A DNA stretch of 64,000 bases from the NCBI GenBank assembly GCA_029721515.1, contig CM056558.1:13919240-13983239 (forward strand), in the 5' to 3' direction. The position numbers were made by a program, and so were the translations under genes. The notes under the pieces were generated by a model. The model worked only from the letters and a program-made list of their open reading frames with translations. It had not been told where the DNA came from and did no database searches. Below, piece after piece: positions 62,383-64,000 of the stretch (position 1 is its first letter; each line of letters starts with the position of its first letter). This DNA comes from Synanceia verrucosa (lineage: Eukaryota; Chordata; Actinopteri; Perciformes; Synanceiidae).

Positions 62383-62660
62383 TTAACTCATTGAGTGCCA
62401 GCCGTTTTATAAAACAGAAAGTGCCTTGTGCTGGGGTTTTTGCCCTTTTTGAGTCATATTTCAAGACCCACAGAATATTTTGTACTATGTCTCTGAAAAC
62501 ACAGAATAGCTCAATAAAAGAAGAGACTCTCTATTTCATCATAAAAAAATGGTTGTTTTTACCTTACCATTCCGTTCTTGTTTTATCAGAGGTAGAGACC
62601 ACTTTCACCAAAAATGGCACTTATTGTCAAAAAACCTTCCTGCTTTCACTGTGAAAACAT
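62383..62660 (+). mobile_element. TTAA-ended piggyBac-like repeat, copy 2
   Basis: Starts with TTAA (62383-62386) and 'CTCATTGAGTGCCAGCCG', then 'AAAGTGCCTTGTGCTGG', 'AGAATATTTTGTACTATGTC', 'TCTGAAAACACAGAATAGCT', 'TATTTCATCATAAAAAAATG' and 'CCACTTTCACCAAAAATGGC'. It aligns by eye over nearly its whole length with the minus-strand copy at 30235-30516. No second TTAA-flanked terminus was found, so it may be one arm of a larger element. Confidence 0.6.
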
Positions 62661-62668
62661 CCAGTGAG

Positions 62669-62812
62669 TCTTCAAGGCACATGGAATCTAAACCTACCAC
62701 TAGCCAGACAAAACCCGATGATATCTGCTTGTACATCCTAAAGACAAGAGACCCAAGGCCCACGAGAGGAGCACTGGGGTTTGTCTACATCAGTAAAGCC
62801 ATAAGGACCATG
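62669..62812 (+). other. Open segment with possible splice donor
   Basis: Beginning at 62669, after an 'ACATCCAG' that could serve as acceptor, one frame is open to 'ACCATGG|GTAAGAG' at 62812-62813, a good donor, while the other two plus frames close early. The peptide (including 'PDDICLYILKTRDPRPTRGA') is not one I recognise. It starts about where the TTAA-ended repeat ends. Chance remains the more likely explanation. Confidence 0.15.
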
Positions 62813-64000
62813 GGTAAGAGACACAAATCCTCCAAATATCTCTTTGGTCCATGAACAACACACCGGTGTTTTGTGATGTGGTGATGTGATGTGATACCTG
62901 GTACACATTAATTAGATTTAGGAAAATATCATCATAGTTTGGGATAAAAATATGCATGCAAGGCCAGAGAGCAATTATAGTCATACGACTGACAAAGGCT
63001 ATTGACTGTAGCTATGGCAGCAATAGTGTTCATCACACTCACTTTGCATTAAATAAACCATTCAGACACTTTCACAGCATTCCCAGCATTGTTCAGACTG
63101 CCTATCTCGTCATATACCTTGCTTGAATGTAGACTCCTGCTGTTGGCTTATAAACCCATATGTGCTACAATATTACTCTTTGCCAGCTCAGCTCCTTTGA
63201 AAGGCATAGATCATCAATATATACTTATTCCCTTTTGATGTGGTCCACTAAAATAATTCTACTTTGATCCATGAAACAATGTATTATTTATTCTGCTGTT
63301 TGAAGCCTCTGCCTTACATTCTAATTGTTTCTGTTGGGGACAAAAAGTCTGTCAGGTTGAAGAAACACCCCGATTTTAGAGTATTTATACAACTGAATTA
63401 CCATCTGCAGATTAGTGACACATTAAACCCATTACAATTTACCACAGTAACACCACCAATAGTTTTGATACTCCTAAATATAGATTTCAGAGAGTGCTGT
63501 AAAAAATATTAGAGTTAATAGAGTAAATGTGACGAATGGGATCATGTATTTAAGGTTTTATTGTCCACCAATGCTTCCAAGCCATCACATCTTTTCAAGA
63601 ATCATATTATCTACCTCAAAAAGCAACACATCATTTGAAATTGACTCAAGGATAGGTGCTTTAGATGTTGTTTGAACTCATCTGGTAAACTCCCAGCATT
63701 AACTGCGTCCTCCACTTTCTTGTGCAGGTAGCATCAGATGTCTGTGTGTGTGGCAGCATGCCAAGGCCAAGTACATTAATAGAGTCAAAGTTTGATGTGT
63801 TAATGTGTTCCACCGCCAACATCAAGAGCACTGCAGGGCAAGCCCAGAGAATGACAGACATAAAGAGAATGAGAGGGGGGAGGTTGGTGGTGAAAATAAA
63901 AAGAAAATGGCAAGACAGAGACATGTGTGATAAGGAAAGGGGATGGGAGTGGAGAAATAGAAATGAGAAATTTTTGGAGCAAATGAGAAGATGCAACATA
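62813..64000. other. Non-coding stretch to window end
   Basis: The minus-strand frame at 63661-63999 is open to the window edge but low-complexity and unrecognised. No gene supported. Confidence 0.35.

Noticed and set aside
30501..62400. CRISPR-like or tandem direct repeats
   Set aside because: The repeated blocks are dispersed transposon copies in opposite orientation, with no regular spacing, and the context is vertebrate.

Overview
The window reads as non-coding chromosomal DNA from a ray-finned fish, probably a percomorph teleost. The evidence is the repeat content: V-SINE/DANA-type SINEs whose tRNA-like head runs into a 'TTTCTGTGTGGAG' core and a GGATGG-repeat tail, other tRNA-derived SINEs with a 'CTTGAGCAAGACACTGAA'-type body, Tc1/mariner elements, a PIF/Harbinger element, a TTAA-flanked Kolobok-like element and dinucleotide microsatellites. 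Overall it is AT-rich and CpG-poor, and no open reading frame resembles an intact host gene. I find no rRNA, intact tRNA, CRISPR array, operon or bacterial signal. It is best read as a gene desert or the inside of very large introns.

Layout. At 1-180 the end of a non-LTR retrotransposon runs off the left edge. A tRNA-derived SINE (1507-1672, minus) and a young V-SINE with a perfect 14-bp target duplication (4168-4514) follow. At 6771-6950 there is a dead THAP zinc-finger domain. From 7.6 to 14.6 kb I see nothing except one microsatellite. Between 15 and 21 kb lie a possible conserved non-coding element (16.1-16.3 kb), a CpG-richer block ending in polyadenylation-like signals that could be a solo LTR (17.6-19.0 kb), and a TATA box followed by an exon-like segment with a good splice donor (19.86-20.09 kb). 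Fragments of SINEs, hAT-like and piggyBac-like repeats fill 24-30.5 kb.

An internally deleted Tc1 element (31.7-32.9 kb) sits directly against an (AT)n tract. Two more V-SINEs with target duplications lie at 33.6-33.9 and 36.7-37.1 kb. A 1.17-kb element with terminal inverted repeats rich in TTAAG motifs spans 38.4-39.6 kb. A 0.93-kb TTAA-flanked element carrying a coding-like exon fragment and splice donor spans 42.7-43.6 kb, and a 0.56-kb MITE 44.05-44.6 kb. A PIF/Harbinger element with recognisable but dead transposase lies at 47.9-49.0 kb. A nested repeat cluster (52.0-52.3 kb) is followed by a 1,200-bp Tc1 element with clean ends and a frameshifted transposase (52.7-53.9 kb). The last 10 kb hold a candidate regulatory block with a CTCF-like site (56.1-56.4 kb), microsatellites and a second piggyBac-like copy (62.4-62.7 kb).

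No genes act together here; the functional story is waves of transposon insertion and decay. The most interesting items are the TTAA element that carries an exon plus splice donor, the PIF/Harbinger and THAP transposase remains, the two opposite-orientation copies of a TTAA-terminated repeat, and a few non-repeat blocks that look more like regulatory DNA than background. All family names come from remembered motifs, not database searches.
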